Below, in pieces: positions 54,977 to 61,953 of a DNA stretch of 64,000 nt (position 1 is the first letter of the stretch; each line of letters opens with the position of its first letter). The position numbers and the translations under genes were made by a program. The DNA comes from an uncultured Erythrobacter sp. (GTDB lineage Bacteria; Pseudomonadota; Alphaproteobacteria; Sphingomonadales; Sphingomonadaceae): positions 310,001 through 374,000 of the forward strand of contig NZ_CANMZM010000002.1 in assembly GCF_947502395.1 (NCBI RefSeq), given 5' to 3'. Under the pieces are notes generated by a model that worked only from the letters and a program-made list of their open reading frames with translations, was not told where the DNA came from and did not search any database.

Positions 54977-55735
54977 TCAACGCATCGTCAGGAGGGTGGA
55001 GCTGGACTCGTCGAGTTCGCCCGCGGTCTGGATCACCCGTGCGCGCATCTCGAAAGAGCGCTGGGCGTCGATCATGTCGACAAGCGTTGCAGCGGTGTTG
55101 ACGTTGGATTGCTCAAGCGCGCCGGGGGTCACCGATGCAGTGGGATCATTCGGAAGGACGCCGCCGTTCGGGACCTTAAGGAAGCTGTCGATGCCTTTGA
55201 CCAACTGACTCCCTTCGGCAGAGACCAACTTGACCTTGTCAAACGCGGCGGGAGGCACATTCGGCGCAGCGGGATCAGTGCCCAGCACCGACCCATCCTC
55301 CGCAATCTTGATCGCAAAACCAGTTGGCACGGTGATCGGCGAACCGGTTTCGCCCAGAACGGGAAGCCCCTCGCCGTTTTCGAGCACGCCGGACGCTGCC
55401 ACCCGAAAATCGCCGCGGCGCGAGTATATCTCTCCGCCATCAGGTGCCTGAAACGCGATCAGTGCTTCGCCTTTGACCGCAATGTCTAGTGGCTGGCCGG
55501 TCGGCTTGGCCTGAGCCACGGTCATATCCGTGCTGCGCACAAAACCGCGCGCCATAGCCCGTGCCTCCAAACCCTTTGCCTCAGTGGACGGGTCCTTGAC
55601 CGTTGCAGGTGTCACTGAGAATACCTCCTGACGAAAGCCCGGCGTATTGGCATTGGCGAGATTGTTCGCCGTCATACGCTGGCGGTTCATCGCGGCATCC
55701 ATTCCGGTCAAAGCGGTGTAGATCAGACGGTCCAT
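54977..55735 (-). CDS. flgF: flagellar proximal rod protein FlgF
   Basis: This 252-residue rod protein starts MDRLIYTALTGMDAAMNRQRMTANNLANANTPGF and ends with the rod C-terminal helix (ATLVDMIDAQRSFEMRARVIQ). Its length is normal for FlgF, and the gene order flgE-flgF-flgG supports the call. Confidence 0.93.
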   Translation of the reverse strand: MDRLIYTALTGMDAAMNRQRMTANNLANANTPGFRQEVFSVTPATVKDPSTEAKGLEARAMARGFVRSTDMTVAQAKPTGQPLDIAVKGEALIAFQAPDGGEIYSRRGDFRVAASGVLENGEGLPVLGETGSPITVPTGFAIKIAEDGSVLGTDPAAPNVPPAAFDKVKLVSAEGSQLVKGIDSFLKVPNGGVLPNDPTASVTPGALEQSNVNTAATLVDMIDAQRSFEMRARVIQTAGELDESSSTLLTMR

Positions 55736-55758
55736 GCGCTATCTCCCAATGTCCTCAA

Positions 55759-56571
55759 TTAGGTCTGAAGGTTGAGAACGATCTGCGAGATGGCGGTGGC
55801 AGTATCGAGCGCCCGCGCATTTGCCTGAAAATTCCGCTGAGCCGTCAGGAGCGACACCATTTCTTCCGCCAGATCAACGTTGGAACGCTCCAACGTGCCG
55901 TTGCGGATCTGGCCAAAATTTCCTTCACCCGGATTGCCATATTGAGGAGCCCCGGAATTCGAAGTTGCCTCCCACTTGGTCTGACCGATCGCCCGAAGAC
56001 CACCGGTCGCCGGGAAAGATGCAAGCGAGATCTGGGCAACTGGCTCGCTTGTGCCATCAGCATATGTGGCACCCACCACCCCTTGCGGATTGATGACGAC
56101 ATTGGAGAGGCCCGAACCTGCGGCGTTGATAATGGGTATGTTAATCGAAGCGGGCACGGCCGAGGTGGGCGAACCGGTCGCATCGACGGGGAAACCCTGA
56201 AGCCGGTCGCCACTTGAATCGAGCAGATCACCGTTCCCAGCAACCTCCAGCGCGCCATTGCGGGAAAAGGTGAGGGCACCGGTCACCGGGTGAACAGCGC
56301 TAAAGAAACCATCCCCGCTGATCGCCAGATCCAAACCACGACCGGTTTGGGTCAGCGCTCCCAATGCAAAATCCTGTGTGATGCTTTGGACCGATGCACC
56401 AATGCCAGGCGTCTGGCGCGGATCAGTGCTGCCGCCTGTCGCGACAATGTCTGCAAAAGCTGCATTGCTCTTTTTGAAGCCAGTGGTTTCAGCGTTGGCG
56501 ATATTGTTCGAAATCACAGCCAGATCGGTCTGCGCGTTCTTCATGCCGCTAAGCGAGGTAAAGAAGGACAT
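55759..56571 (-). CDS. flgE: flagellar hook protein FlgE (short form)
   Basis: This 270-residue protein is in the flgE position. It has the hook/rod start (SFFTSLSGMKNAQTDLAVISNNIANAETTGFKKS) and the C-terminal RSNVDLAEEMVSLLTAQRNFQANARALDTA. Typical hook proteins have 390-420 residues, so most of the outer D2 domain seems missing. It could be read as an additional FlgF/G-like protein, but no other hook gene occurs in the window. Confidence 0.85.
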   Translation of the reverse strand: MSFFTSLSGMKNAQTDLAVISNNIANAETTGFKKSNAAFADIVATGGSTDPRQTPGIGASVQSITQDFALGALTQTGRGLDLAISGDGFFSAVHPVTGALTFSRNGALEVAGNGDLLDSSGDRLQGFPVDATGSPTSAVPASINIPIINAAGSGLSNVVINPQGVVGATYADGTSEPVAQISLASFPATGGLRAIGQTKWEATSNSGAPQYGNPGEGNFGQIRNGTLERSNVDLAEEMVSLLTAQRNFQANARALDTATAISQIVLNLQT

Positions 56572-56613
56572 GGGGTTGTTCCTTTTCGGGGCAAATGTTT
56601 GATGAGCGCGGGG

Positions 56614-57009
56614 TCAGACAATGGTCTGCGTTCCACCCGGTGGATTCGGAGCCGCATTGTTTTCTGCCTGAGCTGCCGCTGTGGCAGCCGCGGCCGCTTC
56701 TGTTGCGGCCTGCGCGGCGGCGTTTTGAGCAACGATCAAGGCATCAAGTTTGGCCGCGATGTCTTCGAGCTGCGCATTGCTTTCGATGTTCGATTCAAGC
56801 GACGAGAATTGCGCCAATTGAGCGAGCATTTGATCATTGCTTTGCGGCTCAAGCGGGTCCTGATTGGCCAATTGCGCTGTCATCAGGCGGAGGAAATCAG
56901 CAGAACCCAACGAGGCGGCAGCGCTCTGTTGAATAATTGTGCCCGGCGCGTTCAACCGGTCGAGCGTTTCATTCACGCCGGGTGATTGGGCGGTGTTGAG
57001 CGTGTTCAT
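56614..57009 (-). CDS. flgD: flagellar hook cap protein FlgD (short form)
   Basis: This 131-residue protein has the FlgD N-terminal core (LGSADFLRLMTAQLANQDPLEPQSNDQMLAQLAQFSSLE), which is the conserved part. The C-terminal FN3/Tudor-like region of longer FlgD (about 220 residues) is absent and replaced by an Ala-rich tail. FlgD guides hook assembly. It sits between flgC and flgE. Confidence 0.9.
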   Translation of the reverse strand: MNTLNTAQSPGVNETLDRLNAPGTIIQQSAAASLGSADFLRLMTAQLANQDPLEPQSNDQMLAQLAQFSSLESNIESNAQLEDIAAKLDALIVAQNAAAQAATEAAAAATAAAQAENNAAPNPPGGTQTIV

Positions 57010-57011
57010 TT

Positions 57012-57422
57012 TCAGTTGCTCCTCAATGTATCGATCATGAGCTGTTTGGCGGTCTGGAGGGCCTGGACCATATTCTGATACTGTCGAGCGCTCTCCATGA
57101 TCTCGAGCATCTCAGCCGTTTCATCGACCGCCGAGTCCCAGACCATCCCGTCCTCATTGGCTTGCGAGTGAGAGGGGTCGTAGCGCTCAACGGGTGCCGC
57201 ATTGGTGCGCTCCAGCCGGGTCGATGTGACCGTCGCAAGGCCCGAGGCGCGGTCGAGCTCGGTCGCAAACACAGCGCGGATTGGGCGGTAGGCCTCCTGC
57301 GCGCTGCTGGCGACCGCATCGGCATTGGCGATGTTGGAGGTCGCCGCATTGATGCGCACCAGCTGCGCTGACATCGCGCCTTCGGCAAGGCTGAAGAGGG
57401 TGGGAGGGCGGCTATCGGACAT
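57012..57422 (-). CDS. flgC: flagellar proximal rod protein FlgC
   Basis: This 136-residue rod protein has the N-terminal helix AEGAMSAQLVRINAATSNIANADAV and a C-terminal helix with MLEIMESARQYQNMVQALQTAKQLMIDTL. Length and order are standard. It lies 3 bases after flgB and 2 before flgD. Confidence 0.92.
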   Translation of the reverse strand: MSDSRPPTLFSLAEGAMSAQLVRINAATSNIANADAVASSAQEAYRPIRAVFATELDRASGLATVTSTRLERTNAAPVERYDPSHSQANEDGMVWDSAVDETAEMLEIMESARQYQNMVQALQTAKQLMIDTLRSN

Positions 57423-57425
57423 GGC

Positions 57426-57779
57426 TTACTCTCCTTTCAGCGCGCGAGTGATCGTGTTGACCTTGCCCTGAACGAATTCGAGCGTTGCCGAGTAGGCAAG
57501 TGCGTTTTCAGCAAAGGCGATTTGTTCGCGGCCCAATTCGACTGTGTTGCCATCAAGCGATGGCATGACGGCGCGGCGGTAGGTCAGCTCTGGCTCGCCA
57601 AAAGCGGACGGGTTTCCGCTCCGCTTGGCAAGCTTGGTCTCAAGACCCGCTGCAAAATCGATATCGCGCGCTTTGTAGCCAGGGGTCGCAGCATTCGCGA
57701 TGTTGGAGGCGATCACCCGCATACGCTGAGAGCGCAATTCTAGCGCGGCACCATGTATTCCAAAGATCGTTTCACTCAT
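57426..57779 (-). CDS. flgB: flagellar proximal rod protein FlgB
   Basis: This 117-residue protein is the first gene of the flg-mot run. It has the rod signature RVIASNIANAATPGYKARDIDFA and the C-terminal helix AYSATLEFVQGKVNTITRALKGE. ATG 57779 is chosen. The open frame runs on to 57920 but crosses the sigma-54 promoter at 57851-57866, so the upstream part is not coding. Confidence 0.93.
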   Translation of the reverse strand: MSETIFGIHGAALELRSQRMRVIASNIANAATPGYKARDIDFAAGLETKLAKRSGNPSAFGEPELTYRRAVMPSLDGNTVELGREQIAFAENALAYSATLEFVQGKVNTITRALKGE

Positions 57780-58070
57780 CGTGATGGGCCTTGTGACGGG
57801 TTCCAAATCGGGGCCCGACTTCAACGCCCGGACCGGTTCGTCATGGAGGTTGCACCAAGCGTGCCAATGACCAGTTTTCAGGAGTTTCGACGCAGTCGAG
57901 CCTTCGAAACGGCAAGCCATTGCAGTCAGTCGGCAAGGCGCTGCCCGGCTTGCCGCCAGCCCTTAATCTTACCCGTGCCTGGCCGTCCTTGGCCTTGCCA
58001 CCAATTCGAATCAACGAGCCAGTCGGCCCGCTCAGCCGCCCAATCGAGCCAAAACGGGAGACCAACTCAG
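57780..58070. other. 291-base divergent region between flgB and the MotA-like gene
   Basis: No gene is supported. It holds the sigma-54 promoter for the flgB run on the minus strand. An open frame on the plus strand runs through it into the MotA-like gene, but its residues look random and lack membrane segments. A ribosome site GGGAG lies just before GTG 58071. No plus-strand promoter was found by eye. Confidence 0.6.
57851..57866 (-). promoter_or_regulatory. sigma-54 promoter for the flgB-to-methyltransferase run
   Basis: Read on the minus strand the site is TGGCACGCTTGGTGCA. It matches TGGCACG-N4-TTGCW with one difference (GTGC for TTGC) and has the required GG-N10-GC spacing. The expected start of transcription is near 57840, giving a leader of about 60 bases to flgB. 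Confidence 0.82.
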
Positions 58071-58754
58071 GTGTTGAATGGTACGACAAACCTGCTGGAC
58101 CCCTTGGCGCTGGCCATAGTGCTACTGGGAACCGCCATGGCAACTATGGCTCGCGAAGGGTGGCAGGACATTGGGGTTGCCGTTTCAGCCACTTTCAAGC
58201 TGGGGCAAAAAGGGTTTGAAGAAAACGCCACCAAAGCTGCCCTTGCCCGCAATGTGGGGGCCTTCAATCGGCTCGGCCATTTGAGCGCAGAGCCAATCGA
58301 TCCGCCAGATCAGTCGACCCAGAAACTGCTCAACACATACATCCGCAGCGGCTCAATCGATGCCATGATGAGATTAGCGCGCACGCAGCGCATGGAGCGA
58401 GAAATTGCGAGCGTTACCGCGACCCGCGCCTACGAAACCGCGGGCGAACTTGCCCCAGTATTCGGTTTAGTCGGCACGTTGGTCGCGATCACGCAGCTCA
58501 TGCCTGATATGAACCAAAGCTCCACCGACATTGTGATGGCATCGATGGCAGGCGCTGTCCTTTCAACACTCTACGGGGTTTTGAGCGCAAACCTCCTATT
58601 CTACCCCCTCGCCCGCGCGATTGAACGACGTGGCGATCACGAAGAGGCCGCGCGCAGCCATCTGCTCGAATGGTTTGAAAGCGAGCTTTCCGATGGCCGT
58701 GGCAACCTTGCGCACAACCCCCGAAAGATTCCTGAAGTAAGAGGTGCAGCATGA
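58071..58754 (+). CDS. MotA-like stator/ExbB-family protein lacking the first membrane helix
   Basis: This 227-residue protein begins at a region like the second membrane helix of MotA (LLDPLALAIVLLGTAMATMA). A cytoplasmic loop follows (27-130) and then a MotA/ExbB channel block: YETAGELAPVFGLVGTLVAITQLMPD and SMAGAVLSTLYGVLSANLLFYPLARAIERR. Only three membrane segments are seen, as in ExbB/TolQ, but the sequence is closer to MotA. GTG 58071 has GGGAG upstream. The next gene, which overlaps by 4 bases (ATGA), is a one-helix protein with an Asp in the membrane segment. Together they look like a reduced ion-driven motor pair. The function is inferred. Confidence 0.82.
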   Translation: MLNGTTNLLDPLALAIVLLGTAMATMAREGWQDIGVAVSATFKLGQKGFEENATKAALARNVGAFNRLGHLSAEPIDPPDQSTQKLLNTYIRSGSIDAMMRLARTQRMEREIASVTATRAYETAGELAPVFGLVGTLVAITQLMPDMNQSSTDIVMASMAGAVLSTLYGVLSANLLFYPLARAIERRGDHEEAARSHLLEWFESELSDGRGNLAHNPRKIPEVRGAA

Positions 58755-59149
58755 TGTCGCGGGAAAACCATGGCTGGCAATTGGTGCTGGCCGACCTGTC
58801 CTTGATACTGTTTCTGGTGACCCTCACCGCTCTAGTGAACACCAGTAGCGAAAGCACGGCATCGGTTACGCGCGCACCCTATGTCGCCCCGGCACAAGCG
58901 CTATTCCGGCCCACCTTGCGCGGGCCCAGCCTTCCCGAATGGCTCGCAGAACAACCGCGCGATCCACGTTCCACGCTGACCATCATCGCTCAACATCGCG
59001 GCGAAGATCAGGATGTCATGTGGCAGGACGCGCAATTGATGGCTGCGAGCGTCGCGCACTCGGATGTTGCCGTGAGGGTGGTCATCACAAAGGGAAAGGA
59101 AAGCGATCTGTATGCCAGTCTCGCCTATGACGAACCCGACAGCCAATAG
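58751..59149 (+). CDS. short MotB/ExbD-like one-helix protein without peptidoglycan-binding domain
   Basis: This 132-residue protein has a short N-terminus, one membrane helix with an Asp at its start (WQLVLADLSLILFLVTLTALV), as in MotB, ExbD and TolR, and about 95 periplasmic residues. No OmpA-like peptidoglycan-binding domain is present. The periplasmic part has a beta-like pattern (STLTIIAQHRG, then VAVRVVITKGKESDLY). It overlaps the MotA-like gene by a stop/start overlap. The protein family is not recognised beyond the helix, and partnership with the preceding gene is inferred. Confidence 0.75.
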   Translation: MMSRENHGWQLVLADLSLILFLVTLTALVNTSSESTASVTRAPYVAPAQALFRPTLRGPSLPEWLAEQPRDPRSTLTIIAQHRGEDQDVMWQDAQLMAASVAHSDVAVRVVITKGKESDLYASLAYDEPDSQ

Positions 59150-59169
59150 CGACAAATGCACGATAGGAA

Positions 59170-59202
59170 GCGGGGCAGAACCTGACTTCGGTCCTGCCCC
59201 GC
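59170..59202. terminator. GC-rich hairpin, probable bidirectional terminator
   Basis: A stem GCGGGGCAG / CTGCCCCGC, extended by ACC/GGT, lies between the plus-strand MotB-like gene and the convergent GGDEF gene. The trailing sequence ATCTTTCG is only weakly T-rich. Confidence 0.6.
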
Positions 59203-59212
59203 ATCTTTCGCC

Positions 59213-59238
59213 TGAGGATGGGTAATGAGGATGGGTAA
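59213..59238. repeat. 13-bp perfect tandem repeat
   Basis: Two adjacent copies of TGAGGATGGGTAA lie between the hairpin at 59170 and the stop of the GGDEF gene. No function is apparent. It is probably a replication slippage product. Confidence 0.8.
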
Positions 59239-59257
59239 GTTGTGACGCGGTGATGCC

Positions 59258-60352
59258 CTAACCGATCTGCACCCGATCCCGGCCAGCCTCCTTTGCCTGA
59301 TATAAGGCAGCATCCGCCCGGCCGAGAGCGCCGCGCGCATCCTCCGTTCCCTGAACGGAACTCACGCCGCCGGAGAAGGTGATCTTGCCAAACGATTTGC
59401 CAGTGTCGCGGTTGACCATTTGCCTTGAAGATAAATCAATACGGATCTCATCCAGCCGATCAGCGGCATCCTGCGCGGTGAGACCGGGAAATAGGACGAC
59501 AAATTCCTCACCGCCATGGCGCGCTGCGAACAGATGTTTCCCGGCATGACGTTTGAGCGTGTTGGCGATCGCGACCAAAACCCTGTCACCGGCGTCATGC
59601 CCGTGAGTATCGTTGATCGATTTGAAATGATCGACATCGCAAAAGCCCAATGACAGCCGCTCACCGTTCTTTTCCGCGCGTTCAGCGGCCTCTTGCAATT
59701 TGCGCTCAAATGCCCGGCGGTTTGGCAGGTGGGTCAGGTGATCGACATCGGCCTGCGCCCGCGCCTCAGAGAGGCTTTCCTTAAGATCAGCGGTTTCCGC
59801 TTGGCTCTTCTTCATCGCCTCTTCGACCTGGACTATGCGTTCAAGCATGACGCGAGAGAGGTCCACAAGCCGATCAATCTCGGCTCCGGGACCGACCGAA
59901 GAAGCGCTTTTCGCCAACTCCGAGATTTGCGCATCGATTGCACCGCGATGCTCGCTCGTTTCCGTACGCGCTGTCTTTGTGGTTTCCGCAAATTTCGAAA
60001 GCGAGGATTCCACCCGGTCAATCAGCGTCTCAAGCGCGCTAGCCCGCTCATCTTCGCGCGAGCGTATCTTTCCCATCTCATCGAGCCAGCTCTGCGAGAT
60101 TGGCTCTTGCGCAATCTCACGTGTGGCGAAGATTCGGGCAAGACCGGCATCCGATCCGGAAAGGGCAGCGACAATCGTTGCGAGGTTCGAGCCGGTCAGC
60201 GCGACATCGTGTTTCATCACGAATTCACTGACGCGCTGCATAAGCTCGGTCCTACCCTCCCGAGTTCGTTGCCTTGAACGCTCAGTCCCGCTGGATTGCG
60301 GGCGATCCATCGCCTCCTGCATTTCTTTCCTTTGTGGCGATGCGGCGCTCAT
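59258..60352 (-). CDS. GGDEF-domain diguanylate cyclase
   Basis: This 364-residue cytoplasmic protein has an uncharacterised helical N-terminal region (1-195) with coiled-coil parts and a C-terminal GGDEF domain. It contains DHLTHLPNRRAF, DVDHFKSINDTHGH and the active-site GGEEF at 280-284. It should make cyclic di-GMP. No inhibitory RxxD I-site is visible before GGEEF. ATG 60352 is used, and the open frame extends far upstream across flgA on the other strand. Position beside flgA suggests a link to motility control. Confidence 0.9.
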   Translation of the reverse strand: MSAASPQRKEMQEAMDRPQSSGTERSRQRTREGRTELMQRVSEFVMKHDVALTGSNLATIVAALSGSDAGLARIFATREIAQEPISQSWLDEMGKIRSREDERASALETLIDRVESSLSKFAETTKTARTETSEHRGAIDAQISELAKSASSVGPGAEIDRLVDLSRVMLERIVQVEEAMKKSQAETADLKESLSEARAQADVDHLTHLPNRRAFERKLQEAAERAEKNGERLSLGFCDVDHFKSINDTHGHDAGDRVLVAIANTLKRHAGKHLFAARHGGEEFVVLFPGLTAQDAADRLDEIRIDLSSRQMVNRDTGKSFGKITFSGGVSSVQGTEDARGALGRADAALYQAKEAGRDRVQIG

Positions 60353-60490
60353 CGGGCGAGTCCTTTCCTGATCTCGAATTGAATTGCCACGGATGTAGGG
60401 CGCGCGATTTAAAGTCGGCCTGAGGCACGCACCGCGAGTTCCCCTTAGTGGGGTCGCTAAGTGTCTTTCGCTTGGTGAGCTCCATCTGTT

Positions 60491-60506
60491 TGGCACAGAG
60501 TTTGCA
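60491..60506 (+). promoter_or_regulatory. sigma-54 promoter for flgA-flgM-flgN
   Basis: TGGCACAGAGTTTGCA matches TGGCACG-N4-TTGCW at every fixed position but one (A for G), with exact spacing. Transcription would start near 60517, about 43 bases before the flgA ATG. Confidence 0.85.
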
Positions 60507-60559
60507 GACTTTTTTACCGGGGCGAGCTTCGTCCTGATCGCCATTGAGAAGGAAACGCT

Positions 60560-61108
60560 ATGACACCGACAATCGCTGCCCAGCGTCTCGAAGTGCGGCT
60601 GATGATGACCGCCATTGTTGTTGCCAGCCTGCCAGTTTTTGCCACCCTTGCCTCTGCGCAAGAGGGCGATGCACGCAGCTACACCAACCCGACCGAAATC
60701 GATCATGCAGTGGAACAATTCACCGGCGCCGCAATCGGAGAGATCGGCGGCGCACGTCTTCCCGCCGACCGACGACTGCGCCTTTCGAACTGCCAGGAGC
60801 CACTCGGCGTTAAGTGGCATGGCCGTGCGCAAACCATTGTTCGGGTTGACTGTACCGGCCCCAACCGCTGGCATGTTTTTATGGCCATAACCCCGGCCAA
60901 ACCGGCACCTGAGATCGTCAAAGTGGTCACACGCGGCGATCCCATCACTGTAATTGTACGGGGGCGCGGGTTTAGCGTTCAGCAAAGTGCAGAAGCGATG
61001 GAAAGTGGCGCAGTTGGAGATTGGATCGCCTTACGGTCCGCAAGCCGCAGGGATACCATTCGCGCAAGGATAGAGCGCCCAGGACTTGCGGTGATTCCGG
61101 TTGACTAA
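60560..61108 (+). CDS. flgA: P-ring assembly chaperone FlgA
   Basis: FlgA is a periplasmic chaperone for FlgI assembly. The 182-residue protein has an N-terminal signal (TAIVVASLPVFATLASA) and a conserved C-terminal SAF-like region (VTRGDPITVIVRGRGFSVQQSAEAMESGAVGDWIALRS). ATG 60560 follows AGAAGGA at good distance and lies 54 bases after the sigma-54 site. Confidence 0.92.
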   Translation: MTPTIAAQRLEVRLMMTAIVVASLPVFATLASAQEGDARSYTNPTEIDHAVEQFTGAAIGEIGGARLPADRRLRLSNCQEPLGVKWHGRAQTIVRVDCTGPNRWHVFMAITPAKPAPEIVKVVTRGDPITVIVRGRGFSVQQSAEAMESGAVGDWIALRSASRRDTIRARIERPGLAVIPVD

Positions 61109-61196
61109 GAGATATCTGCGAGATTTTTCCCTCGTACCCTTAACAAGTCCGCCACACGACCGTCCTTAGGCAAGTAGAACCACCGGGAGAAGCGTA

Positions 61197-61505
61197 ATGC
61201 CCTCTTTCGAAATGAACAGATTGCAGTCGATCACAGGCGTCAGTCCAGTGCCCAACGCCGATCGCGCCAAGGGTAAGGCAGCAGCTGATGGAAACGCGCC
61301 ACTCTCTGACCCGCCGGCAGCGGGCTCGGCCAAAAGCGCAGGGGTTGCAGTGGAAATCACCGCGCCTGTCAAAAACGGTCCGCCAATCGACGCCGATCGC
61401 GTGGCAGAGATACGCAATGCCCTTCGCGACGGCACCTACCCGCTTGTGCCGGCAAAAATCGCCGATGCTATGATCGCCGCGCAATTGAAGTTTGAGATAG
61501 AGTGA
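61197..61505 (+). CDS. flgM: anti-sigma-28 factor FlgM
   Basis: This 102-residue protein has a disordered N-terminal half and the FlgM C-terminal region (IDADRVAEIRNALRDGTYPLVPAKIADAMI). FlgM binds FliA until the hook is finished and is then exported. Its presence implies a fliA gene outside the window. It is 88 bases after flgA and overlaps flgN by one base (TGATG). Confidence 0.92.
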   Translation: MPSFEMNRLQSITGVSPVPNADRAKGKAAADGNAPLSDPPAAGSAKSAGVAVEITAPVKNGPPIDADRVAEIRNALRDGTYPLVPAKIADAMIAAQLKFEIE

Positions 61506-61858
61506 TGGGTGACCACACAACCTGCGGTAACAAGCAGGCCGAACACGATCTGCACGGCAATCTGCGGCAGATGATTGCCGTCCTGCAGGCCGAGCGGCAA
61601 GCCCTTGCCACATTGGAAGCCAAAAGCCTGTCAGCTGTGACCCGCGAGAAAGAAAGCCTGTGTGATGTGCTCGCCGATATCGATCGCTTCGCAATAGACG
61701 ATGATGCGCGCGCCCTGTCTGAGACCGCGAAGTCCCTGAACGAGGTCAATCGTCGGGTGCGGAACCTGTTGGCAGCCAACGTCGCCGGGCGGCTCGATGC
61801 GCTGAGTGCGGAACGCCCCGGTCGCCACGCCTACACTGCAGAATCCACTACTCCTTAA
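61505..61858 (+). CDS. flgN: FlgN-like export chaperone
   Basis: This 117-residue helical protein has the FlgN pattern (LHGNLRQMIAVLQAERQALATLEAKSLSAVTREKESL), which binds FlgK and FlgL in the cytoplasm. It follows flgM, the standard neighbour. Sequence conservation is low, so context contributes. ATG 61505 is chosen. Confidence 0.8.
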   Translation: MGDHTTCGNKQAEHDLHGNLRQMIAVLQAERQALATLEAKSLSAVTREKESLCDVLADIDRFAIDDDARALSETAKSLNEVNRRVRNLLAANVAGRLDALSAERPGRHAYTAESTTP

Positions 61859-61889
61859 ACCTGCACAAGCCTTCCACTGAGGCACCTTC

Positions 61890-61905
61890 TGGCACGAAGC
61901 TTGCT
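61890..61905 (+). promoter_or_regulatory. sigma-54 promoter for the transglycosylase-flhA unit
   Basis: TGGCACGAAGCTTGCT fits the sigma-54 consensus TGGCACG-N4-TTGCW without a mismatch. Transcription would start near 61916, about 38 bases before the GTG start at 61954. It should drive the lytic transglycosylase and flhA. Confidence 0.92.
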
Positions 61906-61953
61906 TAACCTTTCTGGCCGTTAACCAAACCCGAAAGACTCAAGCGAGATCCC

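Noticed and set aside
57753..58070. N-terminal extension of the MotA-like gene
   Set aside because: The frame is open, but its residues are Ser/Arg/Gln-rich with no membrane helix. It also crosses the flgB promoter and flgB start, and a good ribosome site precedes GTG 58071.
60360..60400. Minus-strand TGGCAAT-N4-TTCGA as a sigma-54 promoter for the GGDEF gene
   Set aside because: The essential GC of the -12 element reads CG, so it does not meet the consensus.
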